From contig NZ_JOFZ01000002.1 of the NCBI RefSeq assembly GCF_000721265.1, forward strand, positions 445,666 through 509,665: a stretch of 64,000 nucleotides of DNA. Direction: 5' to 3'. The notes under the pieces are model-generated. The model saw only the letters and a list, made by a program, of their open reading frames with translations. It searched no databases and was not told the DNA's origin. The stretch comes from Streptomyces sp. NRRL F-5126 (GTDB taxonomy: Bacteria > Actinomycetota > Actinomycetes > Streptomycetales > Streptomycetaceae). Both the position numbers and the translations under genes were made by a program. Positions 1 through 10,058 of this stretch are shown here, one piece after another (within the stretch, counting starts at the first letter, position 1; each line of letters starts with the position of its first letter).

Positions 1-1
1 C

Positions 2-1006
2 ACCTTCGTGCGCAACCCCGAGTGGGACCCGAAGACGGACCCGATCCGCAAGGCCCTGCCGGACAAGCTCGTCCTCAAGTACAACGTCAACCAGACGACG
101 ATCGACGAGCACCTGATCAACGACGAGACCACCGTCGCCATCGACGGCACGGGCGTCGCCTCGAAGACCCAGCCGAAGGTCCTGAGCAACCCGCAGGAGA
201 AGGCGCAGACGGACAACCCGTTCGCCGGCGCCCTCCAGTACCTGGCCCTGGACAACAAGGTCAAGCCGTTCGACAACGTCAACTGCCGCCTCGCCGTGCA
301 GTACGCGGTCGACAAGTCCGGCATGATCGACGCGGTCGGCGGCTCGGTGAAGGGCACGCCCGCCACCACGGTCATCCCGCCCACCGTCAACGGGTACAAG
401 AAGTTCGACCTGTACCCGACGGCCGGCAACAAGGGCAGCGTCGCGAAGGCCAAGGAGTACCTGGCCAAGTGCGGCAAGCCGAAGGGCTTCTCCACGACGC
501 TGACGGCGCGCTCCGACCGTCCTGACGAGATCACGGCGGCCACGCAGCTGCAGCAGTCGCTGAAGAAGGTCGGCATCACCGCCAACATCAAGACCTTCCC
601 GGCCGACAAGTACTTCACGGACTTCGCCGGCGTCCCCGACTGGGTCCACAAGAACAACGCGGGCATGATGATGATGGCGTGGGGCGCCGACTGGCCGACC
701 GGCTACGGCTTCCTCGACCAGATCGCCGACGGCCGGGCCATCAAGCCGTCCGGTGGCACGAACCTGTCGGAGCTGAACGACCCCGCGATCAACAACGAGT
801 TCGACAAGGCCATCGCCACCGTCGACGACACGGCGCGCAACGCCGAGTGGGGCAAGATCGACCAGATGATCATGAAGCAGGGCTCGATCGTCCCGCTCTA
901 CTACAAGAAGAACCTGCTGTACCGCCCGAAGTCGGCGGCCAACGTGGAGGTCGCGGCGGCCTACCTCGGCATGTACGACTACACGACCCTGACCTCGACC
1001 AAGTAG
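2..1006 (+). CDS. Peptide ABC transporter substrate-binding protein (5' end outside window)
   Basis: This is the C-terminal 334 residues of an SBP_bac_5 (DppA/OppA-type) extracellular solute-binding protein. It would capture oligopeptides outside the membrane and hand them to the permease encoded next. The frame is open to the left edge, so the signal peptide, lipobox and first lobe are missing; the GTG at 8 is an internal codon. The visible part has the family pattern of a helix starting PFDNVNCRLAVQYAVDK, a Gly/Trp-rich stretch (MMMMAWGADWPTGYGF) and the closing GSIVPLYYKKNLLYRP strand. It is followed in the same direction by a permease and two ATPases. Family is certain; the ligand is not. 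Confidence 0.93.
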   Translation, partial: TFVRNPEWDPKTDPIRKALPDKLVLKYNVNQTTIDEHLINDETTVAIDGTGVASKTQPKVLSNPQEKAQTDNPFAGALQYLALDNKVKPFDNVNCRLAVQYAVDKSGMIDAVGGSVKGTPATTVIPPTVNGYKKFDLYPTAGNKGSVAKAKEYLAKCGKPKGFSTTLTARSDRPDEITAATQLQQSLKKVGITANIKTFPADKYFTDFAGVPDWVHKNNAGMMMMAWGADWPTGYGFLDQIADGRAIKPSGGTNLSELNDPAINNEFDKAIATVDDTARNAEWGKIDQMIMKQGSIVPLYYKKNLLYRPKSAANVEVAAAYLGMYDYTTLTSTK

Positions 1007-1124
1007 GAACCTCCTCCGGGGGCCGCGGCCCCCGGAGGTCTCCGAGGCTTTCCCTGAAAGGCAGGTGAAGGCGTCGGGCCGGCCGGGACCTGACCCGGCC
1101 CCGCCGGCCCGGTGCCGTACGGCT

Positions 1125-2135
1125 GTGGCTGCGTACATCATCCGACGCGTATTCGCCGCGGTATTGCTGCTGCTGGTGGTCAGCGCAGTCACCTTCGCGA
1201 TCTTCTATCTCCTTCCCCGCGCTGCCGGGCAGTCCATCCAGTCGATGGCCGCCCAGTATGTCGGGAAGGCGCCCGACCCCGACGTGATCAAGGCCGTCAT
1301 CAAGAACCTCGGCCTCGACCAGCCGATCTACGAGCAGTACTGGCACTTCATCAAGGGCCTCGTCGCCGGCGCCAACTACTCCTTCGGCCCCGACCCGGCC
1401 CACTGCTCGGCGCCCTGCTTCGGCTACTCGTTCAAGACCCACACCGCCGTGTGGCCGCAGATCCAGCAGCGCGCCCCGATCACGTTCTCCCTCGCCATCG
1501 GCGCGGCCGTGATCTGGCTGATCACCGGCATCGCCACCGGCATCCTCTCCGCGCTCAAGCGCGGCTCGATCTGGGACCGCCTCGCCATGGGCGTATCGCT
1601 CATGGGCGTCTCGCTCCCGATGTTCTTCACCGGCATGGTGCTGCTCGCCCTGTTCAGCTTCAACTGGCTGCACGTGTGGAACGTGCACTACGTGTCGTTC
1701 GCCGCCAACCCGGCCCAATGGGCCTGGAACCTGATCCTGCCGTGGGTGTCGCTCGCCTTCCTCTATTCGGCTCTCTACGCCCGGCTCACACGCGCCGGAA
1801 TGCTGGAGACCATGGGCGAGGACTACATCAGGACGGCGCGGGCCAAGGGGCTCGTGGAGCGGAAGGTCGTCGTCAAGCACGGCCTGCGCTCCGCGCTCAC
1901 CCCGCTGATCACCATCTTCGGCATGGACTTCGCGCTGCTGCTCGGCGGCGCGGTCATCACCGAGTCGGTGTTCTCCTTCCAGGGCCTCGGCGCGTACGCG
2001 ATCCAGGGCGTCACCGACAACGACCTGCCGATCGTCATGGGTGTGACCCTGCTGACCGCCTTCTTCATCGTTGTCTGCAATCTGCTGGTGGACCTCGTGT
2101 ACGCCGCGATCGACCCCCGGGTGAGGCTCTCATGA
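1125..2135 (+). CDS. Peptide ABC transporter permease (DppB-type)
   Basis: Inner-membrane permease of the oligopeptide transporter, 336 residues from the GTG at 1125. The chosen start gives [17 protein letters not shown], the usual DppB opening with Arg-Arg before the first membrane helix. A GTG at 1065 is also in frame and has a purine-rich stretch before it, but adds 20 residues of Pro/Ala/Arg-rich sequence unlike the family. The EAA loop that contacts the ATPases is at about residues 226-255 ([14 protein letters not shown], then [11 protein letters not shown]). Five to six membrane segments are visible. The stop overlaps the next ATG (ATGA at 2132-2135), so translation is coupled. The second permease (DppC type) is not downstream and probably lies left of the window. 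Confidence 0.92.
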   Translation: MAAYIIRRVFAAVLLLLVVSAVTFAIFYLLPRAAGQSIQSMAAQYVGKAPDPDVIKAVIKNLGLDQPIYEQYWHFIKGLVAGANYSFGPDPAHCSAPCFGYSFKTHTAVWPQIQQRAPITFSLAIGAAVIWLITGIATGILSALKRGSIWDRLAMGVSLMGVSLPMFFTGMVLLALFSFNWLHVWNVHYVSFAANPAQWAWNLILPWVSLAFLYSALYARLTRAGMLETMGEDYIRTARAKGLVERKVVVKHGLRSALTPLITIFGMDFALLLGGAVITESVFSFQGLGAYAIQGVTDNDLPIVMGVTLLTAFFIVVCNLLVDLVYAAIDPRVRLS

Positions 2136-3274
2136 GCGACACGCACAAGGACGCCGCAGCGAAGGACGCCGCAGCGAAGGACGCGGCGGCCAAGGACGCA
2201 CCCGCGGCGACGAAGGACGCGGCGCCGGACGCGGGCGGAAAGACGGAGGGCGCGCGGGAGTTCCTCTCCGTGCGCGACCTCAGGATCCACTTCGACACCG
2301 ACGACGGCCTCGTCAAGTCCGTCGACGGCGTCAGCTTCGACCTCAAGGCCGGCCAGACCCTCGGCATCGTCGGCGAGTCGGGCTCGGGCAAGTCGGTGAC
2401 GTCGCTGGGCATCATGGGCCTGCACAGCTCCGACCGCGCCAGGATCTCCGGCGAGATCTGGCTCGACGGCGAGGAGCTGATCGCCGCCGACAAGCAGCGC
2501 GTACGGGAACTGCGCGGCCAGAAGATGGCCATGATCTTCCAGGACCCGCTGTCCGCGCTGCACCCCTACTACACGGTCGGCGCCCAGATCGTGGAGGCCT
2601 ATCGCGTCCACAACAAGGCGGACAAGAAGACCGCGCGCAAGCGGGCCGTCGAGATGCTCGACCGCGTCGGCATACCCGAGCCCGCCCGCCGCTTCAACGA
2701 CTACCCGCACCAGTTCTCCGGCGGTATGCGCCAGCGCGCCATGATCGCCATGGCCCTGATCAACAACCCGCAGCTCCTGATCGCCGACGAGCCGACGACC
2801 GCCCTCGACGTCACCGTCCAGGCGCAGATCCTCGACCTCATCCGCGACCTGCAGAAGGAGTTCGGCTCCGCGGTCATCATGATCACCCACGACCTCGGCG
2901 TCGTCGCCGAGATCGCGGACCGGCTGCTCGTGATGTACGCGGGCCGGTGCATCGAGCGCGGCACCTCGGAGCAGGTCTTCGAACACCCCCAGCACCCCTA
3001 CACGTGGGGCCTGCTCGGCTCGATGCCGCGCATCGACCGGGAACAGACCGACCGGCTCGTGCCGGTCAAGGGGGCGCCGCCCAGCCTGATCAACGTCCCC
3101 TCCGGCTGCGCCTTCCACCCGCGCTGCCCGTACGCCGACGTGCCCCCCGACAACGTCACCCGTACCGAGCGGCCCGAGCTGGTGGAGACCACCGGTGGCC
3201 ACTTCTCCGCGTGCCACATGACGCGCGAACAGCGCGAGAAGATCTGGACCGAAGAGATTGCGCCGAAGCTGTGA
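2132..3274 (+). CDS. Peptide ABC transporter ATP-binding protein (DppD-type)
   Basis: First of two cytoplasmic ATPases of the transporter, 380 residues. Walker A GESGSGKS at about residue 81, signature FSGGMRQRA at about 195, Walker B LLIADEP at about 216 and the H-loop ITHD near 251 are all intact. The C-terminal oligo_HPY region has the family's cysteines ([11 protein letters not shown], ending FSACHM). Unusual is an N-terminal extension of about 45 residues built from repeats of KDAAA encoded by near-identical 15-bp units (2147-2206), placed before the normal domain start [12 protein letters not shown]. It starts inside the permease stop codon and ends overlapping the next GTG. Confidence 0.94.
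   Translation: MSDTHKDAAAKDAAAKDAAAKDAPAATKDAAPDAGGKTEGAREFLSVRDLRIHFDTDDGLVKSVDGVSFDLKAGQTLGIVGESGSGKSVTSLGIMGLHSSDRARISGEIWLDGEELIAADKQRVRELRGQKMAMIFQDPLSALHPYYTVGAQIVEAYRVHNKADKKTARKRAVEMLDRVGIPEPARRFNDYPHQFSGGMRQRAMIAMALINNPQLLIADEPTTALDVTVQAQILDLIRDLQKEFGSAVIMITHDLGVVAEIADRLLVMYAGRCIERGTSEQVFEHPQHPYTWGLLGSMPRIDREQTDRLVPVKGAPPSLINVPSGCAFHPRCPYADVPPDNVTRTERPELVETTGGHFSACHMTREQREKIWTEEIAPKL
2147..2206 (+). repeat. 15-bp coding tandem repeat (KDAAA units)
   Basis: Four consecutive 15-bp units of the form AAG GAC GCN GCN GCN inside the DppD-type ATPase gene. The first two are identical and the third and fourth diverge mainly at third positions. They encode [15 protein letters not shown] and KDAPA, followed by the related TKDAA. 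Alternating charge and alanine predicts a helical or flexible linker. Confidence 0.85.
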
Positions 3275-4434
3275 GTGAACCGACGAAGCAGGCAACGAAC
3301 GCCGGGCCGGCCGCCGGTGCGGCGGGCACGCAACCCGAGCCGCTGCTCAGGGTCACCGACCTGGCCAAGCACTTCCCGATCACCAAGGGGCTGCTGAAGC
3401 GAAAGGTCGGCGCGGTCCAGGCGGTCGACGGCCTCTCCTTCGACGTGCGCCCCGGGGAGACCCTTGGCGTGGTCGGTGAGTCCGGCTGCGGCAAGTCCAC
3501 CATGGGCAGGCTGGTCACCCGGCTGCTCGAACCGACCGGCGGCAAGGTCGAGTTCGAGGGACGGGACATCACGCACCTGTCAGCGGGCAAGATGCGCCCG
3601 ATGCGGCGCGACGTCCAGATGATCTTCCAGGACCCGTTCGGCTCGCTGAACCCGCGCCACACGGTCGGCGGCATCGTGGCCACCCCCTTCAGGCTCCAGG
3701 GCGTCACGCCCGACGGGGGCGTGAAGAAGGAGGTCCAGCGCCTGCTGGAGCTGGTGGGCCTCAACCCCGAGCACTACAACCGGTACCCGCACGAGTTCTC
3801 CGGCGGCCAGCGCCAGCGCATCGGCATCGCCCGCGCGCTCGCGCTCAAGCCGAAGCTGGTCGTCGCGGACGAACCGGTCTCCGCGCTCGACGTGTCCATC
3901 CAGGCGCAGGTGGTCAACCTGCTGGACGACCTCCAGGACGAGCTCGGCCTCACCTACGTGATCATCGCGCACGACCTGTCGGTCATCCGGCACGTCTCCG
4001 ACCGCATCGCCGTGATGTACCTCGGCAAGATCGTCGAGCTCGCCGACCGCGACGCGCTCTACTCGTCGCCGATGCACCCGTACACCAAGGCGCTGCTCTC
4101 CGCGGTGCCCGTGCCGGACCCGAAGCGGCGCGGCGCCAAGAGCGAGCGCATCCTGCTCAAGGGCGACGTGCCGTCGCCGATCTCGCCGCCCAGCGGCTGC
4201 CGCTTCCACACCCGGTGCTGGAAGGCGACCGACGTGTGCGCGACGAAGGAGCCGCCGCTGCTGGAGATCGCGCCCGGCCACCGCACGGCGTGCCACCACC
4301 CGGAGAACGCGCCGGACCAGCAGCCGCAGGACACCGAGAAGGTTCTGGTGACCCCCGGGAAGTCTGCCCCGGCCGTCCCGGCGCAGAAGAAGGACGGCGG
4401 CGAGGGCACTCAGGAGCCGAAGCCGGCGAAGTGA
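3271..4434 (+). CDS. Peptide ABC transporter ATP-binding protein (DppF-type)
   Basis: Second ATPase of the transporter, 387 residues from the GTG at 3271, which overlaps the previous stop (GTGA). The same frame is open further upstream inside dppD, but the family-like protein begins at [13 protein letters not shown] and the overlap matches the coupling seen between the preceding genes. Walker [10 protein letters not shown] at about residue 69, signature [12 protein letters not shown] near 176, Walker B LVVADEP near 197 and IIAHDLSV follow in order. The oligo_HPY tail has GCRFHTRC and TACHHPEN. About 50 residues of Lys/Pro/Ala-rich tail extend beyond the usual end. Last gene of the transport operon. 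Confidence 0.94.
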   Translation: MSEPTKQATNAGPAAGAAGTQPEPLLRVTDLAKHFPITKGLLKRKVGAVQAVDGLSFDVRPGETLGVVGESGCGKSTMGRLVTRLLEPTGGKVEFEGRDITHLSAGKMRPMRRDVQMIFQDPFGSLNPRHTVGGIVATPFRLQGVTPDGGVKKEVQRLLELVGLNPEHYNRYPHEFSGGQRQRIGIARALALKPKLVVADEPVSALDVSIQAQVVNLLDDLQDELGLTYVIIAHDLSVIRHVSDRIAVMYLGKIVELADRDALYSSPMHPYTKALLSAVPVPDPKRRGAKSERILLKGDVPSPISPPSGCRFHTRCWKATDVCATKEPPLLEIAPGHRTACHHPENAPDQQPQDTEKVLVTPGKSAPAVPAQKKDGGEGTQEPKPAK

Positions 4435-4539
4435 GCCCGGCCGCGGGCGGGTACCGGCGGCGACCGGGCCTGCCCCCGGCCGGCGCGTCCTCGCCCGCCC
4501 GCCCCGATGCGCGCGGCTGCCCGGAGACCGGGGGCAGGT

Positions 4540-4560
4540 GACCGGGGACCGGGGACCGGG
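4540..4560 (+). repeat. Short tandem repeat, three GACCGGG units
   Basis: Three perfect head-to-tail copies of a 7-bp unit in the 197-bp gap between the transporter and the TRIC-like gene. The rest of the gap is GC-rich with no clear hairpin, promoter or ORF. Function unknown. Confidence 0.6.
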
Positions 4561-4631
4561 AAGCGTTCCAGGCGCCGCCGGCCAGAGGCCGTTCGCCGGA
4601 CACGGCGAGAGGCCACCGGCAGAATTGCGGC

Positions 4632-5291
4632 GTGGTAGTCGAACTGTTCAGGCCTTCCGTACAGCACGTGCTCGACCTCGTCGGGATCTTCGTCTTCGCG
4701 ATCTCCGGCGCCCTGCTCGCCGTCCGCAAGAACTTCGACGTCTTCGGCATGGCCGTGCTCGCCGAGGTCACCGCGCTGGGCGGCGGCCTCTTCCGCGACC
4801 TCGTGATCGGCGCGGTGCCGCCCGCCGCCTTCACCGACCTCGCCTCGTTCGTGACGCCGTTCATCGCCACGGCGCTGGTCTTCTTCCTCCACCCGCAGGT
4901 CGAGCGGATCCAGGCGGGGGTGTACGTGTTCGACGCGGCCGGGCTCGGCCTGTTCTGTGTCACCGGCACCACCAAGGCGTACGAGTACGGGCTCGGGCTC
5001 ACCGCGTCCGCCGCGCTCGGCACCGCGACGGCCGTCGGCGGCGGCGTGCTGCGCGACGTGCTCGCCAACGAGGTCCCCTCGCTGCTGCGCTGGGACCGCG
5101 ACCTGTACGCCGTCCCGGCCATCGCGGGCGCCGCGACGACCGCGCTGTGCGTGCGATTCGGCGCCTTCTCCGCGCTGACGGGCACGCTCGCCGCCCTGTT
5201 CGCCTTCCTCCTGCGGCTGTTCGCGATGCGCTACCACTGGCGCGCGCCGCGCGCGTGGCACCGCAGGTCGGAGGCGACGGAGGAGGTGTAG
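4632..5291 (+). CDS. TRIC-family (UPF0126/YadS-like) membrane protein
   Basis: A 219-residue polytopic membrane protein of the trimeric intracellular cation channel family, whose prokaryotic members are proposed K+ channels. Two internal halves are visible, each with the family Gly-rich motif: GGGLFRDLVIG at about residue 50 and GGGVLRDVLANE at about 136. About seven hydrophobic segments are present, beginning VLDLVGIFVFAISGALLAV. Start GTG at 4632 is chosen because the family begins just before the first helix; no good ribosome site precedes it. It stands alone between the transporter and a thioesterase gene. Confidence 0.88.
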   Translation: MVVELFRPSVQHVLDLVGIFVFAISGALLAVRKNFDVFGMAVLAEVTALGGGLFRDLVIGAVPPAAFTDLASFVTPFIATALVFFLHPQVERIQAGVYVFDAAGLGLFCVTGTTKAYEYGLGLTASAALGTATAVGGGVLRDVLANEVPSLLRWDRDLYAVPAIAGAATTALCVRFGAFSALTGTLAALFAFLLRLFAMRYHWRAPRAWHRRSEATEEV

Positions 5292-5369
5292 CGAGCGTCA
5301 CAGGCCCGGCGGCGATCCGGCGGGCAGCGGGCTAAGCGACTGGTCAGTAGGTGGCGGTAGTCTGAGGCC

Positions 5370-6218
5370 ATGGCACAGGCACCCACCGCTGAGAGCGAGT
5401 TCGACCGCGACACGGCCGTCACCTCACGCGCACCCGGGGTATACGAGGCGGACCTGTCACCTGGCTGGTCCATCCTCAAGGCGCTCAACGGCGGCTACGT
5501 GCTCGCCACCGTCGGGCGCGCGCTCGGCCGGGCCCTGCCGCACCCGGACCCGTTCACCGTCTCCGCCCACTTCCTCACCCCGTCCGCGCCGGGCCCCGCC
5601 GTGATCCGCACCGAGACCGTCCGCACCGGAAGGACCGTCTCCACCGGGCAGGCGGCCCTGACCCAGTTCGCCGTGGACGGCAGCGAGGTCGAGCGGGTCA
5701 GGGTCCTCGCCACGTACGGCGACCTCGGCGCCCTCACCGACGAGGTGCGCACCAACGCCAAGCCGCCGGCCATGCCGCCGCTCGAGGAGTGCTTCGGCAG
5801 TTCGGACGGACCGACGGACGTCTTCGGAGACTCCACGCTGCTGGGCCGGCTCGACGTCAGGATGGACCCGGCCACCAGCGGCTGGGCCGTCGGCAAGCCC
5901 ACGGGCACGGGCGAGCTGCGCGGCTGGTTCGGCCTGTCGGACGGCCGGGACCCCGACCCGCTTTCGCTGCTGCTCGCGGTGGACGCGCTGCCGCCGGCCG
6001 TCTTCGACCTGGGCGTCAGCGGCTGGACGCCGACCGTCGAACTGACCGTGCACGTGCGGGCGAGGCCGGCGCCAGGACCACTCAGGGTCGCCATCGCCAC
6101 CCGCAACCTCGCGGGCGGCTTCCTGGAGGAGGACGCCGAGGTCTGGGACAGCGCGGACCGCCTGGTGGCCCAGTCGCGCCAGCTCGCCCGCGCGCCGCGC
6201 GCGAAGGACCTCGCCTGA
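5370..6218 (+). CDS. Acyl-CoA thioesterase family protein (double hotdog)
   Basis: A 282-residue cytoplasmic protein of the TesB-like thioesterase family (two hotdog folds in one chain), expected to hydrolyse acyl-CoA. The N-terminal half has the typical GWSILKALNGGYVLATVGRAL helix and the strand HFLTPSAPGPAVIRTETVRTGRTVS. The C-terminal half repeats the fold (WTPTVELTVHVRARP, ending WDSADRLVAQSRQLA). The ATG at 5370 gives a normal family start (EFDRDTAV.. then PGVYEADLSPGW). Substrate unknown. Confidence 0.85.
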   Translation: MAQAPTAESEFDRDTAVTSRAPGVYEADLSPGWSILKALNGGYVLATVGRALGRALPHPDPFTVSAHFLTPSAPGPAVIRTETVRTGRTVSTGQAALTQFAVDGSEVERVRVLATYGDLGALTDEVRTNAKPPAMPPLEECFGSSDGPTDVFGDSTLLGRLDVRMDPATSGWAVGKPTGTGELRGWFGLSDGRDPDPLSLLLAVDALPPAVFDLGVSGWTPTVELTVHVRARPAPGPLRVAIATRNLAGGFLEEDAEVWDSADRLVAQSRQLARAPRAKDLA

Positions 6219-6329
6219 GCGCCGCTTCCCGGCCGCCGCGAACGGGCCGGCGAAAACCGGAGTGTGCCGCCGGTTGCCTGGGTACCGATGCGCAGGCAGC
6301 GTTTTCCGGCTCGTAGAATCAGGCGCACC

Positions 6330-7493
6330 ATGGCATACCTCGACCACGCCGCGACCACTCCCATGCTGCCGGAGGCGATCGAGGCGATGACCGCCGAGTT
6401 CGGCCTCGCGGGCAACGCCTCATCGCTCCATGCGGCGGGCCGCAGGGCCAGGCGCACGGTCGAGGAGGCCAGGGAGAGCGTGGCCGCCGCGCTCGGCGCC
6501 CGGCCGAGCGAGGTCGTCTTCACCTCCGGCGGCACCGAGGCCGACAACCTCGCCGTCAAGGGCCTGTACTGGTCGCGCAGGGCCGCCGACCCGAACAGGA
6601 CGCGCATCCTGGCCAGCCCGGTGGAGCACCACGCCGTCCTCGACACCGTCGACTGGCTCGGGGAGCACGAGGGCGCCACCGTCGAGTACCTGCCCGTCGA
6701 CCGCTACGGCAGGGTCGAGCCCGAGGCGCTGCGCGAGGCCGTCGAGCGCGACCCCGCCGATGTGGCGCTGGCCACCGTGATGTGGGCCAACAACGAGATC
6801 GGCACGCTGCTGCCCGTGCCGGAGCTCGCCGAGGTCGCCCGCGCCCACGGCATCCCGCTGCACACCGACGCCGTCCAGGCCTTCGGCCAGACCGAGCTGG
6901 ACTTCGGCGCGTCCGGCTGTGCCGCCATGACCGTCTCGGGGCACAAGATCGGCGGCCCGTACGGCATCGGAGCGCTGCTGCTCGGCAGGGAACACGCCCC
7001 CGTGCCCGTCCTGCACGGCGGCGGCCAGGAGCGCCAGGTGCGCTCCGGCACGCTCGACGTGCCCGCCATCGCGTCCTTCGCCGTCGCCGCCCGTCTCGCC
7101 GCCGAACGGCGCGAGGCCTTCGCCAGGGAGATCGGCGCCCTGCGCGACGAGCTCGTCGAGGCCGTGCTCAAGGCGGTCCCCGACGCGGTGCTCGGCGGCG
7201 ACCCCGAGCGCAGGCTGCCCGCCAACGCGCACTTCGCGTTCCCCGGCTGCGAGGGCGACTCGCTGCTCCTGCTCCTCGACGCCCAGGGCATCGAGTGCTC
7301 CACCGGCTCCGCCTGCACGGCCGGTGTCGCCCAGCCGAGCCACGTCGTACTCGCCACGGGCCGCGACGCCGACCTGGCGCGCGGCACGCTGCGCTTCTCC
7401 CTCGGTCACACCTCGACGCGTGAGGACGTGGCCGCCGTGGCGCGGGCCATCGGCCCGGCGGTGGAGCGCGCGCGGGGCGCGGGCCTGAGCTGA
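6330..7493 (+). CDS. Cysteine desulfurase (NifS/IscS class)
   Basis: PLP enzyme of 387 residues that turns L-cysteine into alanine and an enzyme persulfide. The chosen ATG at 6330 gives the invariant opening [16 protein letters not shown]. The PLP lysine is in SGHKIGG (K206). The persulfide cysteine is C329 in the extended loop [10 protein letters not shown], which is the class I (IscS/NifS) form. No iscU/sufU scaffold or SUF genes sit beside it. mnmA lies just beyond the converging amidase gene, so sulfur supply for tRNA 2-thiouridine is the likely role, though Fe-S assembly is possible. An earlier in-frame start at 6264 lacks family similarity. Confidence 0.95.
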   Translation: MAYLDHAATTPMLPEAIEAMTAEFGLAGNASSLHAAGRRARRTVEEARESVAAALGARPSEVVFTSGGTEADNLAVKGLYWSRRAADPNRTRILASPVEHHAVLDTVDWLGEHEGATVEYLPVDRYGRVEPEALREAVERDPADVALATVMWANNEIGTLLPVPELAEVARAHGIPLHTDAVQAFGQTELDFGASGCAAMTVSGHKIGGPYGIGALLLGREHAPVPVLHGGGQERQVRSGTLDVPAIASFAVAARLAAERREAFAREIGALRDELVEAVLKAVPDAVLGGDPERRLPANAHFAFPGCEGDSLLLLLDAQGIECSTGSACTAGVAQPSHVVLATGRDADLARGTLRFSLGHTSTREDVAAVARAIGPAVERARGAGLS

Positions 7494-7560
7494 CCGGCGC
7501 GGCGCCGCCCGTGCGCCGTCCGCCGGATGCGGCCTCCGCGCCCTGCGCACATGCCGCGCC

Positions 7561-8223
7561 CTACGCGTCCCTTTCCCGTGCCCGTGCGACCAGCCGCATG
7601 TACCGGGGCCAGTCCCAGAACCTGCCGGGGTCCGTGTGGTCCGTGCCCGGCACCTCTGCATGGCCGATCACGTGCCTGCGGTCCACCGGGATGCCGTAGC
7701 GGCGGCAGACGTCGGCGGTCAGCCGCGCGGACGCCGCGTACATGGCGTCCGTGAAGTCGCGCGGCCGCGTGACGAACCCCTCGTGCTCGATGCCGACGCT
7801 GTGGTTGTTGTACCAGCGGTTGCCCGCGTGGAACGCCACGTCCGGCTCGCGGACCAACTGCGTCACCCCACCGTCCTGTCCGACCACGTAGTGTGACGCC
7901 GCCTCGTGGCCCGGGTCCTCGAAGAGCCGCAGGGTCGTGGCGTAGTCGGCCTGGGTGACGTGGACGACCACCATCTCTATCCGGAAGTCGTGCGGGCGGT
8001 CCGCCGGCCGGTAGTTCCCCGTGGACGCCGCGACCCAGCGTGCGTGCGCGTAGTCGGGGTGGCCGGGCGCGCCCGGGCCGGCCCCCGGAGTACCCCGGCC
8101 GGACAGCCCCTCGGCCAGCGCGAAGGCGCCGCCGAGCAGCGCCGCACCGCCGCCGATCAGCATCGCGCGGCGGCCCGGTGTGGCGCCCCTGCCGCCCCAG
8201 GCGGGCGGGAGCTCGTGTCCCAT
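7561..8223 (-). CDS. Exported N-acetylmuramoyl-L-alanine amidase (Amidase_2/PGRP fold)
   Basis: A 220-residue amidase predicted to cut the muramoyl-L-alanine bond of peptidoglycan outside the membrane. Arg-Arg at 18-19 followed by a Gly/Ala/Leu core ([18 protein letters not shown]) looks like a Tat-type signal. The zinc-amidase fold shows VVVHVT for the first ligand, [15 protein letters not shown], the [13 protein letters not shown] strand and [17 protein letters not shown] for the second histidine and catalytic region. The ATG at 8223 is chosen because it starts just before the signal; a longer in-frame start at 8268 is possible. It converges with the desulfurase gene and diverges from mnmA across only 62 bp. 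Confidence 0.9.
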   Translation of the reverse strand: MGHELPPAWGGRGATPGRRAMLIGGGAALLGGAFALAEGLSGRGTPGAGPGAPGHPDYAHARWVAASTGNYRPADRPHDFRIEMVVVHVTQADYATTLRLFEDPGHEAASHYVVGQDGGVTQLVREPDVAFHAGNRWYNNHSVGIEHEGFVTRPRDFTDAMYAASARLTADVCRRYGIPVDRRHVIGHAEVPGTDHTDPGRFWDWPRYMRLVARARERDA

Positions 8224-8285
8224 GTACCGGTCAACGCATATCCGCGCGACCGCTGTTCCCGGCGGCACGTACCCTGGGGAGCGCT

Positions 8286-9419
8286 ATGACTGACAACTCG
8301 CAGCGCCGCCCCCTCCGCGTACTCGCCGCCATGTCGGGCGGCGTGGACTCCGCCGTCGCCGCCGCACGCGCCGCCGAGGCCGGGCACGACGTCACCGGTG
8401 TGCACCTCGCCCTCTCCGCCAACCCGCAGTCGTTCCGCACCGGGGCGCGCGGCTGCTGCACGCTGGAGGACTCCCGCGACGCCCGCCGCGCGGCCGACGT
8501 CATCGGCATCCCCTTCTACGTGTGGGACCTCGCCGAGCGGTTCCGCGAGGACGTCGTGGAGGACTTCGTCGCGGAGTACGAGGCAGGCCGCACGCCCAAT
8601 CCGTGCCTGCGCTGCAACGAGAAGATCAAGTTCGCCGCGCTGCTCGACAAGGCGCTCGCGCTCGGCTTCGACGCGGTGTGCACGGGCCATTACGCCACGG
8701 TCATCACGCGCGAGGACGGCGCACGCGAGCTGCACCGCGCCAGCGACCCGGCCAAGGACCAGTCGTATGTGCTCGGCGTGCTGGACGAGCGCCAGCTCGC
8801 GCACGCGATGTTCCCGCTCGGCGACACGCTCACCACCAAGGACGAGATCAGGGCCGAGGCGGAGCGGCGCGGACTCGCCGTGGCGAGGAAGCCCGACAGC
8901 CACGACATCTGCTTCATCGCCGACGGCGACACCCAGGGCTTCCTGGCGCAGCGCCTCGGCCGAGCCGAGGGCGACATCGTCGACGAGTCGGGCGCGAGGG
9001 TCGGCACGCACGACGGCGCCTACGGGTTCACGATCGGCCAGCGCAAGGGGCTGCGCATCGGCCACCCGGCGGCGGACGGCAAGCCCCGCTACGTCCTCGA
9101 CATCTCCCCGGTCGACAACACCGTCACCGTGGGGCCCGCCGCCGCGCTCGACGTCACCGCGCTCACCGCCGTCAGGCCCCGCTGGTGCGGCGCGGCGCCC
9201 GCGGGCCCCGGCACGTACACGGCGCAGCTGCGGGCGCACGGCGGCGAGACGCAGGCGACGGCGGAACTGGCCGACGGGACGCTGCGGGTCGAGTTCCCCG
9301 AGCCGGTGCGCGGCGTCGCCCCCGGCCAGGCGATCGTGCTCTACGACGGCACCCGCGTGGTGGGTTCGGCGACGATCGCCACGACGCGCCGCCGGGACCT
9401 GGCCGCCACCGCCGGCTGA
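8286..9419 (+). CDS. mnmA: tRNA-specific 2-thiouridylase MnmA
   Basis: ATP-dependent enzyme that puts sulfur on C2 of wobble uridine (U34) in Lys, Glu and Gln tRNAs; 377 residues. The ATP-pyrophosphatase P-loop is in [14 protein letters not shown] near residue 15. The two catalytic cysteines sit in NPCLRCN near residue 106 and HDICFIADG near 208. The central GHYATV and [10 protein letters not shown] motifs and the C-terminal beta-barrel are present. Start ATG 8286 follows a GGGGAG ribosome site. Its sulfur donor is likely the cysteine desulfurase encoded upstream at 6330. Confidence 0.96.
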   Translation: MTDNSQRRPLRVLAAMSGGVDSAVAAARAAEAGHDVTGVHLALSANPQSFRTGARGCCTLEDSRDARRAADVIGIPFYVWDLAERFREDVVEDFVAEYEAGRTPNPCLRCNEKIKFAALLDKALALGFDAVCTGHYATVITREDGARELHRASDPAKDQSYVLGVLDERQLAHAMFPLGDTLTTKDEIRAEAERRGLAVARKPDSHDICFIADGDTQGFLAQRLGRAEGDIVDESGARVGTHDGAYGFTIGQRKGLRIGHPAADGKPRYVLDISPVDNTVTVGPAAALDVTALTAVRPRWCGAAPAGPGTYTAQLRAHGGETQATAELADGTLRVEFPEPVRGVAPGQAIVLYDGTRVVGSATIATTRRRDLAATAG

Positions 9420-9461
9420 CCGGGTCGCCGGCGGTTCGGCTCCGTCAGTCGTCCATCGACA

Positions 9462-10058
9462 TCACCAAAGCAGCCCGGTCGGCAGCGGCACCGACAGCGC
9501 GAGGGCGAACACGCCCTCCGTGAGCATCCCCATGACGACCGCGCTGATGATCGCGACGCGCCACGTCCGCATCGCCGCGAAGTAGACGAAGAAGAACAGC
9601 GGGATGGCCACCGCGTAGCCGAGCACGTACGTGCCTGCCAGCAGTCCCGCGATCCACGCGATGGCGATCAGTATCTGGCGTGAGTCGCCCTGCGCCATCG
9701 GCGGGGGAGCGGGGGTCGCCTCACCGTCATCCGCGGCGGGCCGCGCCTCGTCCGCTCCCGGCGCCGCGTGGGCAACGGCATGCGGCTCCTGCCGCCGCCC
9801 GGGGTTGCCGTGGGTCACTCCCCACAGCGCGGGAACCACATGACCGAGCAGGTGCAGCGCACCCAGGCCCAGGGCGATGTACCCGACGACGTCGGGCACC
9901 TGCCTTCCCTGCGGCGGATACTTGCTCGCCGCGTGCAGATACACGAGCGAGCCCGCCACGATCGCGAGATCGATGAGGAGTTCGCCGAGGTGAAGGCGGC
10001 GCGCACCGCGCGTGCCCGCGCTGTCCGCAGCCGTGCCGTTCGTGGCCGTGTCGCTCAT
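9462..10058 (-). CDS. tctB: Tripartite tricarboxylate transporter small membrane subunit TctB
   Basis: A 198-residue four-helix membrane protein, the small permease subunit of a TctABC-type secondary carboxylate transporter. Helices are seen at LLIDLAIVAGSLVYLHA, VVGYIALGLGALHLLGHV, ILIAIAWIAGLLAGTYVLGYAVAIPLFFF and VAIISAVVMGMLTEGVFAL. A charged Pro/Ala/Glu-rich loop of about 50 residues separates helix pairs. Its ATG overlaps the stop of tctA (ATGA on the minus strand, 10055-10058), so the two subunits are translationally coupled. Confidence 0.9.
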   Translation of the reverse strand: MSDTATNGTAADSAGTRGARRLHLGELLIDLAIVAGSLVYLHAASKYPPQGRQVPDVVGYIALGLGALHLLGHVVPALWGVTHGNPGRRQEPHAVAHAAPGADEARPAADDGEATPAPPPMAQGDSRQILIAIAWIAGLLAGTYVLGYAVAIPLFFFVYFAAMRTWRVAIISAVVMGMLTEGVFALALSVPLPTGLLW

